The position numbers and the translations under genes were made by a program. A DNA stretch of 64,000 nucleotides from Chthonomonas sp. UBA1950 (GTDB lineage Bacteria; Armatimonadota; Fimbriimonadia; Fimbriimonadales; Fimbriimonadaceae), in assembly GCA_002336105.1 (NCBI GenBank), contig DDEQ01000041.1, positions 598 to 64,597 on the forward strand, read 5' to 3'. Within the stretch, counting starts at the first letter, position 1. Every line of letters begins with the position of its first letter. This document shows positions 44,311 to 53,355 of this stretch, one piece after another. A model generated the notes under the pieces. The model was not told the DNA's origin, made no database searches, and saw only the letters and a list, made by a program, of their open reading frames with translations.

Positions 44311-44336
44311 CCCGTCGGCTTTACCTCCCCGGCGGG
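44311..44336 (+). terminator. Hairpin after the pseudopilin gene
   Basis: CCCGTCGG (44311-44318) pairs with CCGGCGGG (44329-44336), one G-T wobble, around CTTTACCTCC. There is no T-run after it. Confidence 0.35.
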
Positions 44337-44345
44337 CAAGGCATT

Positions 44346-44561
44346 ATGAACATGAAATATATTTCCGTTTTGGTACTTTCAGTCCTCTTGATCGGGTGTT
44401 CTTCGAATCCTGAGTCGGCACCTTCTGGTCAAACGTTAGAGGACCCAACTGGTGGCAAGCCGATTCCAAACGCTGGACAAGGCACGCCAAAACCAGGAGA
44501 ACAATTACCGGGAGCTCCTGCAGGCCTCACGATGCCGCAAGGAACCGAGCCTGGCAAGTAA
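44346..44561 (+). CDS. Small proline-rich lipoprotein
   Basis: The 71-residue protein has a lipoprotein signal (YISVLVLSVLLIGC, lipobox LIGC) and a mature part of about 52 residues rich in Pro, Gly and Gln with no predicted fold. It is 50 bp after the pseudopilin gene and ends before a good terminator, so the two form a transcription unit. Small lipoproteins of this kind commonly accompany pseudopilins in Armatimonadota; the function is unknown. Confidence 0.7.
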   Translation: MNMKYISVLVLSVLLIGCSSNPESAPSGQTLEDPTGGKPIPNAGQGTPKPGEQLPGAPAGLTMPQGTEPGK

Positions 44562-44581
44562 CGGCTCCTTGTAGTTACTCT

Positions 44582-44624
44582 AGCCTAAGCTTGGTTTCGA
44601 ACCGGCTTAGGCTTTGCTGTTTTT
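44582..44624 (+). terminator. Rho-independent terminator
   Basis: AGCCTAAGC (44582-44590) pairs perfectly with GCTTAGGCT (44605-44613) around a 14-nt loop, followed by TTGCTGTTTTT. It ends the pseudopilin-lipoprotein unit. Confidence 0.85.
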
Positions 44625-44666
44625 CGTATAGCACTTGGGAACTATTACTGCGTAGAACCTTTACGA

Positions 44667-45347
44667 ATGCTGATGGCTAGATACTTGATTGGAGCGGCAT
44701 TGATCGGTCTACTGATTATGGCGTTTACCTGGCACGCGCCTGAGCCGCAGAAGGAGAAAAATGAAATGCCAGTACCAGCTGGTTCAAAGAGCATTGTCGT
44801 CGGTGGTGGCTGTTTTTGGTGCCTCGAAGGCATGTATGAGCAGTTGAAAGGAGTGTCTTCTGTCGAAAGCGGATACGCTGGCGGCAGTCGCGCCGGAGTC
44901 ACGTACGAACAGGTTTGTTCGGGCGTAACAGGGCACGCGGAAGTAGTCAAGATCACGTTTGATCCAAAAGTGATTAGCGAAGGCGATCTTCTCAGGATCT
45001 TCTTTACCACTCACGACCCAACGACCTTGAATCGACAAGGGCCCGACGAAGGCGAGCAGTATCGGTCTGTGATCTTTTATGAAACGCCCGAAGAAAAGGC
45101 TTTAGCTGAAAAGGTCAAGGCTGAGATTGAACACGAAAAAATCTGGAAGGACCAAATCGTAACCACGATTGAGCCTCTCAAGAACTATACGAAGGCTGAG
45201 GATTATCATCAGAACTACTTCGAGAAGTTTGAGAACGCGAGCGCGGTTCAACAGATGGGAATGAACTCGGGATACTGTCGAGTCGTGATAGAACCAAAGG
45301 TGAAGAAGTTCCGCGAGAAGTTTGCGAAACTTCTGAAGAACAACTAA
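44667..45347 (+). CDS. msrA: Peptide-methionine (S)-S-oxide reductase MsrA, exported or membrane-anchored
   Basis: MsrA repairs oxidised methionine in proteins. The catalytic motif GGGCFWCLEG gives Cys49, and SGYAGGS, GHAEVVKITFDP and GPDEGEQYRSVIF complete the family signature. The 226-residue protein has an N-terminal hydrophobic segment (residues 5-20, YLIGAALIGLLIMAF), so it probably acts outside the cytoplasm, unlike Escherichia coli MsrA. The stop overlaps, tail to tail, the stop of the ABC ATPase gene by 4 bp. Confidence 0.93.
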   Translation: MLMARYLIGAALIGLLIMAFTWHAPEPQKEKNEMPVPAGSKSIVVGGGCFWCLEGMYEQLKGVSSVESGYAGGSRAGVTYEQVCSGVTGHAEVVKITFDPKVISEGDLLRIFFTTHDPTTLNRQGPDEGEQYRSVIFYETPEEKALAEKVKAEIEHEKIWKDQIVTTIEPLKNYTKAEDYHQNYFEKFENASAVQQMGMNSGYCRVVIEPKVKKFREKFAKLLKNN

Positions 45348-46276
45348 CCCTCGACGAGGTACTTGAAGATCGATTCCAGATTGTTATCTGGGCTAGAGAA
45401 CGACTCTATCTTCAGTCCTTCGTCCAAGATCAACTGAGGCAGTCGGTCAAAAAATTGGTCCGGCTGCCTTGTCTGCACCTCAAGTCCCTCTCCGCGTGGG
45501 TCGAACTGAATGTTCACCACGTACGGTAGATCGACGATCCTTTCTGCCACCTTACGCGGTTCCGGCGATGTGATATGGATTCGGTGCGGGTACTTGTCGA
45601 TAAATGATCGAATGATGCTCAGGTCTCCGGTCGCCAACAACCTTCCCCGGCTGAGCAAAAGGATTGAGCGGGTCATTTGCTCTACCTCGAACAGGATATG
45701 CGAACTGACAAGAATCGTCTTGTTCTGCTCGGCTAATCCTCGAAGAACTCCAATAAACTCGTGCCGCCCGACTGGGTCAAGACCGTTCAGAGGCTCATCG
45801 AGCAGAATGATTTCGGGATCATGGAGCATTGCTTGCGCGAGCTTGATTCGCTGTCGCATGCCCTTTGAATATCCAGCGATCTTTCGATTGGCACGGTCTG
45901 TCATGCCCACTTGTTCTATGACGGCTTTCGTTCTTGCCGTAGCTTCATCTCGGCTAAAACCATCGAGCATCGCAAGATGGAATACAAACTCGACACCTGT
46001 CATGTGCTCATAAAAGTTGTCGATGTCTGGGCAGTAGCCTAGCTTCCGATAAACACTGGGATTACTAAACGGGTCTTCGCCGAAGACCTTGACAGAGCCG
46101 GTGGTGGTCCGTAGCTGGCCCGTGATGAGGCGCATCATCGTGCTCTTTCCTGCACCGTTCATTCCTAGCAAAGCGGTCACACCAGGACCGATCGAGCAGG
46201 TTACGTCGTTTAAGCCAATGACTTGACCGTACCAACGTGAGGCACGCTCAAAGACGATTCGATTCTGTTCGGTCAT
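45344..46276 (-). CDS. ABC transporter ATP-binding protein
   Basis: The 310-residue ATPase has Walker A GMNGAGKST (about 39-47), signature YSKGMRQRIKLAQAML, Walker B IILLDEP and the H-loop SSHIL. An ABC-2 exporter C-terminal extension of about 85 residues follows. It overlaps the permease stop by 4 nt (ATGA), which decides the start at 46276 over the longer frame from 46309. It is the third gene of an ATPase-permease-ATPase unit; the exported substrate is unknown. Confidence 0.93.
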   Translation of the reverse strand: MTEQNRIVFERASRWYGQVIGLNDVTCSIGPGVTALLGMNGAGKSTMMRLITGQLRTTTGSVKVFGEDPFSNPSVYRKLGYCPDIDNFYEHMTGVEFVFHLAMLDGFSRDEATARTKAVIEQVGMTDRANRKIAGYSKGMRQRIKLAQAMLHDPEIILLDEPLNGLDPVGRHEFIGVLRGLAEQNKTILVSSHILFEVEQMTRSILLLSRGRLLATGDLSIIRSFIDKYPHRIHITSPEPRKVAERIVDLPYVVNIQFDPRGEGLEVQTRQPDQFFDRLPQLILDEGLKIESFSSPDNNLESIFKYLVEG

Positions 46277-47247
46277 CCAATCACCTCGACGGCGCGGACA
46301 CGTCTCCAAGCAATGAATAAGCTAAGCAAAGTTAAGCCTCCAACGCCGAGCAAAACAACCCATAAATCAGGTCGTGGTATCTGGGGTATTGGTGAGGGCA
46401 TTCCTAATCGAGCCGATCCATTTGTGCCAAGAATCGTCTTAAACATGGCGATATTCAGCCCGTCAACGCTCAAGTACGAAACATTGGTAATCAAAGGAAG
46501 CAGTGGGCTTTCTGTGCCTTCTCCTCGATGCATCATCACCCAACTGATCGTTATCATTTGGGTGAAGAAGTTCGTAAGAAAATAGAGACCCGCATAGGCG
46601 GCTCCCGCCATCCGGCCTTGGTTGAACATCGAACTGAAGCCAACGATGAGACTGGACAAGAAGCTTGAACCAAAGGTCAAGCCGAGCAGAACCTTAGGAA
46701 GCAGCCAAGGATCATCGGTAAAGAACCCATAACTTCGGAAGCTCATGATGCCGTATAAGTAGAACAAGACAGCTGGAACAGCCGAAACCGCGAACAAGGG
46801 GATGAATACCCCCACCCATTTGCCGATCACATAGTCGAGCTTCGTCACTGGTTTGCTAAGGTAAACCAGCAGAGCGTTGGCACGATTATCGTTAGCTATC
46901 GCTCCAGCCCCAATGTAGAGCGCGATGGTCATGAACAAGAGCTGACCATACGAAAAGCCGTGGACGAATTGGTCCTTCCATATAAGCCTTGAAATGAAAG
47001 ACTTACTCATTTGATCGTTCCCAGAAGCGGATGACATCTGTTCAACAAAGAACATGATGATTGCGAGAACGATGTAGTACCATGCAGAAAAAACGGAACA
47101 AACCCACACGGCCTTTCGCTTGAACGCCAGTTGGATCATCAACTTCGAAATGACCCACCATCGCATCCTTGGGTTTTGAAGACCAAGATCGTAATTGCGA
47201 TAGCTGAGATCAGCAATGGGTGATGGGCTTGATTCGATTTGGCTCAT
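46273..47247 (-). CDS. ABC-2 type permease
   Basis: The 324-residue membrane protein has about six transmembrane segments (near residues 48-68, 105-125, 150-170, 185-210, 225-245 and 290-310). NDNRANALLVYLSKPVTKLDYVIGK (split) is the loop typical of ABC-2 permeases. Both flanking ATPase genes overlap it by 4 nt, so the three proteins are made together. One permease with two different ATPases suggests either a heterodimeric ATPase pair or ATPases with separate partners. Confidence 0.9.
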   Translation of the reverse strand: MSQIESSPSPIADLSYRNYDLGLQNPRMRWWVISKLMIQLAFKRKAVWVCSVFSAWYYIVLAIIMFFVEQMSSASGNDQMSKSFISRLIWKDQFVHGFSYGQLLFMTIALYIGAGAIANDNRANALLVYLSKPVTKLDYVIGKWVGVFIPLFAVSAVPAVLFYLYGIMSFRSYGFFTDDPWLLPKVLLGLTFGSSFLSSLIVGFSSMFNQGRMAGAAYAGLYFLTNFFTQMITISWVMMHRGEGTESPLLPLITNVSYLSVDGLNIAMFKTILGTNGSARLGMPSPIPQIPRPDLWVVLLGVGGLTLLSLFIAWRRVRAVEVIG

Positions 47248-48197
47248 TGTGTGACCCCTGGGTTCAAAACTGGTGGAGTGTCGCCCGCGATGGCCGTGAG
47301 GAATGCTTCCTCAAGCGTTCGCTCCGCAAGAACAAACCCTCGTATTTGAGCTTGAGATTCACGAGCAGCCTGAAAAACAATCTGCTGTGTCTCTGTTGGG
47401 GTTCCTGGCCCTTGCAGCCGGACGGTCGTTCGGTGACTGTGAACGTGTGTTAAACCCTTGGCGACTGCAGCGGAAATGAAGCCTTGAGACCACTCCTTCA
47501 GCTCTATATCTACAGGCTGTCCTTCAATCCTCTTTAGGTCTTTGATCAATCCTGAGGCTCGAAGTTGGCCTTTCATGACGACCACAACACGATCGCAAAC
47601 CCTCTCAATATCTGGCAGAAGGTGCGAGCTCACCAGCACGTTGACCCCCTTGCTATGGGAAATCGTTTTGACCAGATCGAGCATATCCTCGCGTCCTTGT
47701 GGGTCCAAACCGTTGGTCGGCTCGTCAAGCAGTAGTAGCTTTGGTCCATGAACTAGAGCTTGAGCGAGCTTGATTCGCTGCTTCATACCGGTGGAGTATG
47801 TTTCGACATTTCGGTATCGAGCTTCGCCAAGACCACAGTATTCCAAGACTTCGTGAGCGCGTCGCAAAGCTTGCTCGGGTGGCATTCCCGCCAGCTCACC
47901 AGCGTAAGCAACGAACTGCACCGCTGATAGGCCCGGAATGTGGCAGTCTTGTTCGGGCATAAGTCCGACAAGTTGTCGAATTTGCCGAGTGCCGCTGATT
48001 AGGTCGATTCCCATCACATCGGCATTCCCAGATGCGGCAGTGATAAAGCCAAGCAGTGTTTTGATGAGAGTTGTTTTCCCAGCGCCGTTAGGGCCGAGAA
48101 GACCGGTAGCGCCTTCTGGAATCTCACACGAAAACTCATTAAGTGCGGTGAAATTCCCGTAGCGAACGGTTAGGTTTCTGATAGTCGCGACGGTCAC
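47244..48197 (-). CDS. ABC transporter ATP-binding protein
   Basis: The 317-residue ATPase has Walker A GPNGAGKTTLIK (about 35-46), signature YSTGMKQRIKLAQALV, Walker B LLLLDEPTNGLDPQGR, the H-loop SSHLL, and a C-terminal regulatory extension. It is first in the minus-strand exporter unit, starting at GTG 48197, 76 bp from the divergent S9 peptidase gene. It is only moderately similar to the second ATPase at 45344. Confidence 0.93.
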   Translation of the reverse strand: MTVATIRNLTVRYGNFTALNEFSCEIPEGATGLLGPNGAGKTTLIKTLLGFITAASGNADVMGIDLISGTRQIRQLVGLMPEQDCHIPGLSAVQFVAYAGELAGMPPEQALRRAHEVLEYCGLGEARYRNVETYSTGMKQRIKLAQALVHGPKLLLLDEPTNGLDPQGREDMLDLVKTISHSKGVNVLVSSHLLPDIERVCDRVVVVMKGQLRASGLIKDLKRIEGQPVDIELKEWSQGFISAAVAKGLTHVHSHRTTVRLQGPGTPTETQQIVFQAARESQAQIRGFVLAERTLEEAFLTAIAGDTPPVLNPGVTQ

Positions 48198-48260
48198 TAG
48201 GAATTTAGGTTACACGAGAATTCGAGCCTCGTTAGGCCATTCGTCTAGTTAACTCTGTGC

Positions 48261-48266
48261 TAGTCT
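48261..48266 (+). promoter_or_regulatory. -10-like box next to the S9 peptidase start
   Basis: TAGTCT ends 7 nt before ATG 48274, and no Shine-Dalgarno sequence is present; a leaderless transcript is possible. Confidence 0.35.
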
Positions 48267-48273
48267 GAATCTT

Positions 48274-50481
48274 ATGCCCGTAAGCGTGATCGCTCTAGCC
48301 TTATTACCGGTATTTGCCCCTCCTAGCGAATCTGAACTGCGTGAGTCTTACAAGCGTTCGGAAACCATTTCTCGTGAGATTTCCAGCCGAGTCTTTAACT
48401 TGCGCGTGGAGCCCAACTGGCTTAAAAATGGCAAGTTCATGTGGTTTGTCGATCGAAAAGACAAGGATCGGCGCGTTTACCAAATGGTTGATACGGCAAC
48501 GGGCAAAGTAGCACCTGCTTTCGACCACACGAAACTCGCGCAAGCACTCGGAAAGGAAGCCAAACCAGAAAACCTTATGCTTGGCCAGCTTGAGTTTGGG
48601 GCAGGGCAAAAGACAATGTCGTTTGACTTTGCTAATAAGCGTTACGAGTGCGATCTCGAATCCTATGAGGTGAAAGAAATTGCCAAAAAGGCGGAATCAA
48701 AAGGTCGTCCGGAAGATCCCTGGATGCAAGACACCTGGCAGGCAGAACGTGGAGTTTCAACCTCTCCAGATGGCAAATGGACAGCTCGTATCAAAGGCGA
48801 GAACGTCATCGTTGGACCGAAAGGAGGCGAAGGCACTCAGGCCACGCAAAGTGGAACGTCTGAGCACTACTTCTCTCGCTTGGTCTGGTCACCAGACTCG
48901 AAGCATTTGTTAGCCGTTCGAGTAACTCCAGGAGATCGAAAGCCGGTCTATCTGATCCAGTCTTCGCCAAAAGAAGGAGGTAGAGCCAAACTTCAGACCC
49001 GTCTGTACGATCTGCCTGGTGACAAGGTCGACAACTTCGACATTTATGTTATTGACCCATCGAATCCGAAAGAGACGAAGCTCGATGCAGAAACGCTTGA
49101 CTACGGCGACTTGCCCAATTTCCGATGGAAGGATGGCAATCGCTTTACCTACGAGAAGATGGACCGCGGCTATGGTCGATGGCGAATCATCGAGGGCGAT
49201 ACAAGCACGGCGAAGTCAAAGGCAATAGTCGACGATGATCCTGCAACGTTTGTCGATTCGACCAACCAATACACCCGCTACGTTGAGAACTCCGAGGAAG
49301 TGATCTTTCGATCAGAGCGAGACGGATGGGGGCATCTGTATTTGGCTGACGGCAAAGGGAACATCTCCAACCAAATAACAAAAGGTAATTGGGTTGTCCG
49401 AGGCGTTGATTTCGTGGATGATGCGAAACGCGAAATCACCTTTACCGCTAGTGGCAAGAATGCTGGCGAAGATCCGTACTTCATCCACTACTACCGGATC
49501 AAGTTCGACGGGTCGGACCTGGTCGAACTAACTCCTGGTGCTGGGAACCACACCGTTTCCTTTTCGCCAGACCGTAAGGTTCTGCTCGACACATACTCTC
49601 AGCCCGACGTTCCACCGGTACACGTGGTCCGAAGCGCAACCGACGGCCACGAACTTACCAAGATTGCGGATGTGAACCTTTCTGGCCTAAAGCAGCTTGG
49701 TTGGAAGGCTCCTCAACCTTTTGTCGCAAAAGGCCGTGACGGCAAAACCGACATTTGGGGTCTTGTTTATCGACCGCTCAAGTTCAATCCACGAAAGAAA
49801 TATGCTGTCGTTGAAGACATCTATGCTGGCCCGCAAGACTCGTTTGTTCCCAAGAGCTTCATGGGTGGTTTGTACCTTCAAGGCATGGCTGAGCTTGGAT
49901 TTGTTGTCGTAAAGATTGATGGCATGGGCACTCGAAATCGGTCGAAGGCTTTCCACGATGTTTGCTACAAGAACCTCGCCGATGCTGGATTCCCGGATCG
50001 TATTCTCTGGATGCAGGCGCTCGCAAAAACAGACAAGTCGATTGACCTGACTCGTGTTGGTATCTACGGAACATCTGCGGGAGGACAAAATGCCGGCGGA
50101 GCCGTCCTTTTCCATCCTGAGTTCTACAAAGTCGCTGTCGCATCGTGTGGCTGCCACGACAACCGAATGGACAAGGTGTGGTGGAACGAGCAGTGGATGG
50201 GGTACCCCGTTGGTCCGCACTATTCCGCCAGCAGCAACATCGATAATGCCTACCGACTTAAGGGAAAGCTTCTGCTGATGGTTGGAGAGTTGGACCACAA
50301 CGTCCCGCCTGAATCGACCTACCGATACGCAGATGCACTCGAGAGAGCCGGTAAGGAATTTGAGTTGGTCGTCCTTCCAAATCAGGATCACACCGCCGGT
50401 GGAGTTTTTGGCGACCGTAAGCGAAAAGACTTCTTTGTTAAGAACCTATTAGGCATTTCACCGCCAGACTGGAACAAGTAG
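48274..50481 (+). CDS. S9 family (dipeptidyl-peptidase IV type) serine peptidase
   Basis: The 735-residue exported enzyme has a short signal (SVIALALLPVFA), an N-terminal beta-propeller (residues about 30-460) with SPDGKW, WSPDSKH and SPDRK blades, and an alpha/beta-hydrolase domain. The triad is Ser601 in GTSAGGQ, Asp674 in ELDHNVP and His706 in QDHT. DPP-IV-like enzymes cleave dipeptides from peptide ends, often after proline. The Ser motif with Ala after Ser (GTSAGG) differs from the usual GxSYGG. Confidence 0.93.
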   Translation: MPVSVIALALLPVFAPPSESELRESYKRSETISREISSRVFNLRVEPNWLKNGKFMWFVDRKDKDRRVYQMVDTATGKVAPAFDHTKLAQALGKEAKPENLMLGQLEFGAGQKTMSFDFANKRYECDLESYEVKEIAKKAESKGRPEDPWMQDTWQAERGVSTSPDGKWTARIKGENVIVGPKGGEGTQATQSGTSEHYFSRLVWSPDSKHLLAVRVTPGDRKPVYLIQSSPKEGGRAKLQTRLYDLPGDKVDNFDIYVIDPSNPKETKLDAETLDYGDLPNFRWKDGNRFTYEKMDRGYGRWRIIEGDTSTAKSKAIVDDDPATFVDSTNQYTRYVENSEEVIFRSERDGWGHLYLADGKGNISNQITKGNWVVRGVDFVDDAKREITFTASGKNAGEDPYFIHYYRIKFDGSDLVELTPGAGNHTVSFSPDRKVLLDTYSQPDVPPVHVVRSATDGHELTKIADVNLSGLKQLGWKAPQPFVAKGRDGKTDIWGLVYRPLKFNPRKKYAVVEDIYAGPQDSFVPKSFMGGLYLQGMAELGFVVVKIDGMGTRNRSKAFHDVCYKNLADAGFPDRILWMQALAKTDKSIDLTRVGIYGTSAGGQNAGGAVLFHPEFYKVAVASCGCHDNRMDKVWWNEQWMGYPVGPHYSASSNIDNAYRLKGKLLLMVGELDHNVPPESTYRYADALERAGKEFELVVLPNQDHTAGGVFGDRKRKDFFVKNLLGISPPDWNK

Positions 50482-50494
50482 CCTCCTCGCTTAA

Positions 50495-50528
50495 GCAGAT
50501 TCTGCGTTCTAAGTTGCGCAGAATCTGC
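50495..50528 (+). terminator. 12-bp perfect stem between the S9 peptidase gene and typA
   Basis: GCAGATTCTGCG (50495-50506) pairs perfectly with CGCAGAATCTGC (50517-50528) around TTCTAAGTTG. There is no T-run. It may be a terminator for the peptidase gene or a regulator of typA. Confidence 0.55.
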
Positions 50529-50577
50529 AAAATTCAGCATAGCAATGATGCTAGATCATCGCGTGTGGGTGAAAAGG

Positions 50578-50583
50578 TACACT
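50578..50583 (+). promoter_or_regulatory. -10-like box 7 nt before the typA start
   Basis: TACACT ends 7 nt before ATG 50591. The nearest purine-rich run (AAAAGG) is 13 nt away, too far for a normal ribosome site. Confidence 0.4.
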
Positions 50584-50590
50584 TTCGCCG

Positions 50591-52426
50591 ATGTCCTCCC
50601 CCATTCGAAACATTGGCATTATTGCGCACGTCGATCACGGCAAAACGACTCTGGTTGACGCGATCTTCAAGCAAGCCGGTCTTTTCCGTGAAAATCAGCA
50701 CGTGGCTGACCGCGTAATGGACAGCAATGAGTTGGAGCGAGAGAAGGGCATCACTATCCTCAGCAAGGTAGCCTCGGTCCACTACAAGGAATACAAGATC
50801 AACATTGTGGACACGCCGGGCCACGCCGACTTCGGTGGAGAAGTCGAGCGAGTGCTTAGCATGGTCGATGGTGTTTTGCTCATCGTTGATGCGCAAGAAG
50901 GTCCGATGCCGCAAACCCGGTTCGTGCTGAAGAAGGCATTTGAGAACGGGCTTAAGCCGATTGTATTCATCAACAAGATCGACCGCGAGCACGCTCGACC
51001 GCTCTGGGCTTACGACAAAACGATTGATCTGTTCATCGACTTAGGGGCCAGCGAAGAGGATCTCTTCTTCCCGCATCTTTATGGAAGCGGCCACGGCGGC
51101 TTTGCTCGAATCTCTCCAGATGGCGGCGAGAGCGACATGCGCTATCTGTTCGAGATGATCGTGAACTCGGTTCCTGCTCCAAGGGTCGAAAAGGAAGGAC
51201 CGTTCCGACTTCAGGTCAACAACCTCGACTACGATCCATACCTTGGCCGAATGTTCGGAGGAAAGGTTCTTCGTGGAACCGTTAAAGTTGGCGACCGCGT
51301 TGAGATGCTTCGCGAAGGTCTCGAAAAGAAAGCAGGCTTTAACGTTACCAAGCTCTGGACGTATGAGGGCATTCAACTCAAAGAAACCGAAGCGGTTGGT
51401 GCCGGCGAAATCGCCATGCTCGCCGGTATGGACAACGTTCTGATCTCAGACACCATCGCGATTGTCGATACCTCTGAGCCACTGCCCGCCATCAAGGTTG
51501 AGCCGTCAACGCTCACCATGAGCTTCTTTGCTAACAACTCGCCGCTAGCTGGCAAGGATGGCGGGAAGTTTCTCACCATTCACAAAATTCGTGAACGTGT
51601 AGAAAAAGAAGAAGCCGTCAGCGTTTCCGTGAAGATTGATCCTGATGCTCCTGCAGATACCGTTAAGGTGAAAGCTCGTGGAGAGCTTCAGCTCGCGATC
51701 TTGATTGAGACCATGCGACGAGAAGGCTACGAAATGCAGATTTCGCGTCCGAAGGTTATTTATCAACGCGATGAGAACGGAACCATCCAGGAGCCGTTCG
51801 AACTCGCCGTGTTCGAATGCCCAGAAGATGCCGTCGGTAGCGTAATGGAAGACCTGGCTCGACGAAACGGTGAGCTTAAGGATATGCGCAAGAACGACAA
51901 CGGATCGACTTCGTTGGAATATCGCATTCCCACTCGTGGCCTCATCGGTTTCCGTTCGAACTATCTGACCATGACCCGAGGTTTGGGTCTCATGAGTTCG
52001 CTGTTCGATGGCTACGGAGACTACACCGGCGAAATCGTCAGCCGATCTCAGGGTTCTCTCATTTCGAAGGATCCGGGCAAACTCACTCGATACGCCTATG
52101 AGGACGTGCAAGAGCGAGGCACCCTGTTCTATCCGGTTGGAACCGAAGTTTACGGGGGCATGATCGTGGGTGCTTGTAGCCGCGACGAAGACATGATCGT
52201 CAACTCGACCAAGGAAAAGGCCGCAACGAACATGCGCTCAGCTACTTCGGACAGCACATCAGTATTGGACTCGCACAAGGAGTTCTCGCTTGAGCAAGCC
52301 CTGGCTTGGCTTCGAGATGACGAACTGCTCGAAGTAACGCCGAAGCAACTCCGCTTCCGCAAAAAGATCTTAGACCACAGCGAGCGCCGAGTTGCCGAGC
52401 GCCGTTCCGACGTCATCGGCGTTTAA
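50591..52426 (+). CDS. typA: Translational GTPase TypA/BipA
   Basis: TypA/BipA is a ribosome-associated GTPase that aids 50S assembly and translation under stress. The 611-residue protein has G1 [10 protein letters not shown], a G2/G3 stretch with REKGITI and [15 protein letters not shown]4 NKID, domains II and III, and the family-specific C-terminal domain ([16 protein letters not shown], then [24 protein letters not shown] split). Typical length. Monocistronic. Confidence 0.97.
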   Translation: MSSPIRNIGIIAHVDHGKTTLVDAIFKQAGLFRENQHVADRVMDSNELEREKGITILSKVASVHYKEYKINIVDTPGHADFGGEVERVLSMVDGVLLIVDAQEGPMPQTRFVLKKAFENGLKPIVFINKIDREHARPLWAYDKTIDLFIDLGASEEDLFFPHLYGSGHGGFARISPDGGESDMRYLFEMIVNSVPAPRVEKEGPFRLQVNNLDYDPYLGRMFGGKVLRGTVKVGDRVEMLREGLEKKAGFNVTKLWTYEGIQLKETEAVGAGEIAMLAGMDNVLISDTIAIVDTSEPLPAIKVEPSTLTMSFFANNSPLAGKDGGKFLTIHKIRERVEKEEAVSVSVKIDPDAPADTVKVKARGELQLAILIETMRREGYEMQISRPKVIYQRDENGTIQEPFELAVFECPEDAVGSVMEDLARRNGELKDMRKNDNGSTSLEYRIPTRGLIGFRSNYLTMTRGLGLMSSLFDGYGDYTGEIVSRSQGSLISKDPGKLTRYAYEDVQERGTLFYPVGTEVYGGMIVGACSRDEDMIVNSTKEKAATNMRSATSDSTSVLDSHKEFSLEQALAWLRDDELLEVTPKQLRFRKKILDHSERRVAERRSDVIGV

Positions 52427-52438
52427 TCACTATCTCCA

Positions 52439-52492
52439 TCCCCTCTCCCCCCATCTCGTTTGAGGTTAGTGGAGGGGGAAGGGGTGAGGGGC
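52439..52492. repeat. Dispersed C/G-rich palindromic repeat, degenerate copy
   Basis: CCCCTCTCCCCCCATCTCG and, after a degenerate loop, GGAGGGGGAAGGGGTGAGGGG repeat the family seen at 5813-7596. The stem is interrupted, so this is a diverged copy. It follows the typA stop. Confidence 0.75.
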
Positions 52493-52548
52493 AACCCATA
52501 CATTCAGCCCTCATAAGAACCTAACGACTCTTGGATAAGGTCGTCCCC

Positions 52549-53355
52549 ATGTTAGTCGCATTCTTACTGGCAACCCAGGTCACTTATCGGTCGACCGTCA
52601 CCATCGCTCTCATCGGCGACAGGCGAGTGATCACCACCAACGGTATTCCCAACCACGAAACCGGGCGATTTCCTAACCGGAACAACCCCAACCGGATAAG
52701 CGAACAGAACTATCACTTCTCGATGACGGCATCACCGGAAGTCGCGAGTACCCCAACGACAGTTGGGCATCGGCTGTTTGCGGTGGCGGTTAACGGCGTC
52801 CCGTTCGACGCCCTCACAGCGGAGTATTGGGACGGTGATCGGCAGGGAGGCTGGAACTATGAGGCGATCATCAAGGGACAGCCGACACTTGGCGTGGATA
52901 CGAACAATGCGCATGTTCAACCCGGTGGACAGTATCACTATCATGCGTCGCCCACTGGGCTTCTCAAATCTCTCGGGGCTAGTTCCTCTAAAATGACCTT
53001 GATCGCCTGGGCTGCCGACGGATTTCCCGTTTACGACGACTACGGCTATAAGTCTTCAAACAGTCCGTCAAGCGGTGTCATGGAGCTCCATTCGAGCTAC
53101 CGGGTGAAATCAGGGAGTCGCCCCGACGGACCGGGAGGCATTTATGACGGCACATTCACTCGCGACTGGGAATATGTGAAGGGACTGGGCGATCTCGACG
53201 AATGCAACGGAAGATTTGGCATCACGCCTGAATTTCCGAAAGGAACCTATTATTACGTGATCAGTCACGACTATCCTTATATTCCGAGGAAATGGAAAGG
53301 AACCCCCGACAGCTCATTCGACAAGCGACCGCCTCGACTTGGAGGTCAGGGTTGA
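52549..53355 (+). CDS. Exported YHYH-domain protein
   Basis: The 268-residue protein has a short signal (VAFLLATQVTY) and the YHYH motif (GGQYHYHASPTGLL, residues about 125-138) within a domain that occurs in secreted proteins of many bacteria, with a WAADGFPVYDDYGY segment. The histidine-rich motif suggests metal binding, but no activity is established. AAGG 8 nt before ATG 52549 supports that start over TTG 52531. The stop overlaps the next start (TTGA). Confidence 0.8.
   Translation: MLVAFLLATQVTYRSTVTIALIGDRRVITTNGIPNHETGRFPNRNNPNRISEQNYHFSMTASPEVASTPTTVGHRLFAVAVNGVPFDALTAEYWDGDRQGGWNYEAIIKGQPTLGVDTNNAHVQPGGQYHYHASPTGLLKSLGASSSKMTLIAWAADGFPVYDDYGYKSSNSPSSGVMELHSSYRVKSGSRPDGPGGIYDGTFTRDWEYVKGLGDLDECNGRFGITPEFPKGTYYYVISHDYPYIPRKWKGTPDSSFDKRPPRLGGQG

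Noticed and set aside
49687..50391. 234-codon minus-strand frame
   Set aside because: It is a shadow of the hydrolase domain of the S9 peptidase; no recognisable motif.
51545..52111. 188-codon minus-strand frame in typA
   Set aside because: Antisense shadow of a highly conserved gene.
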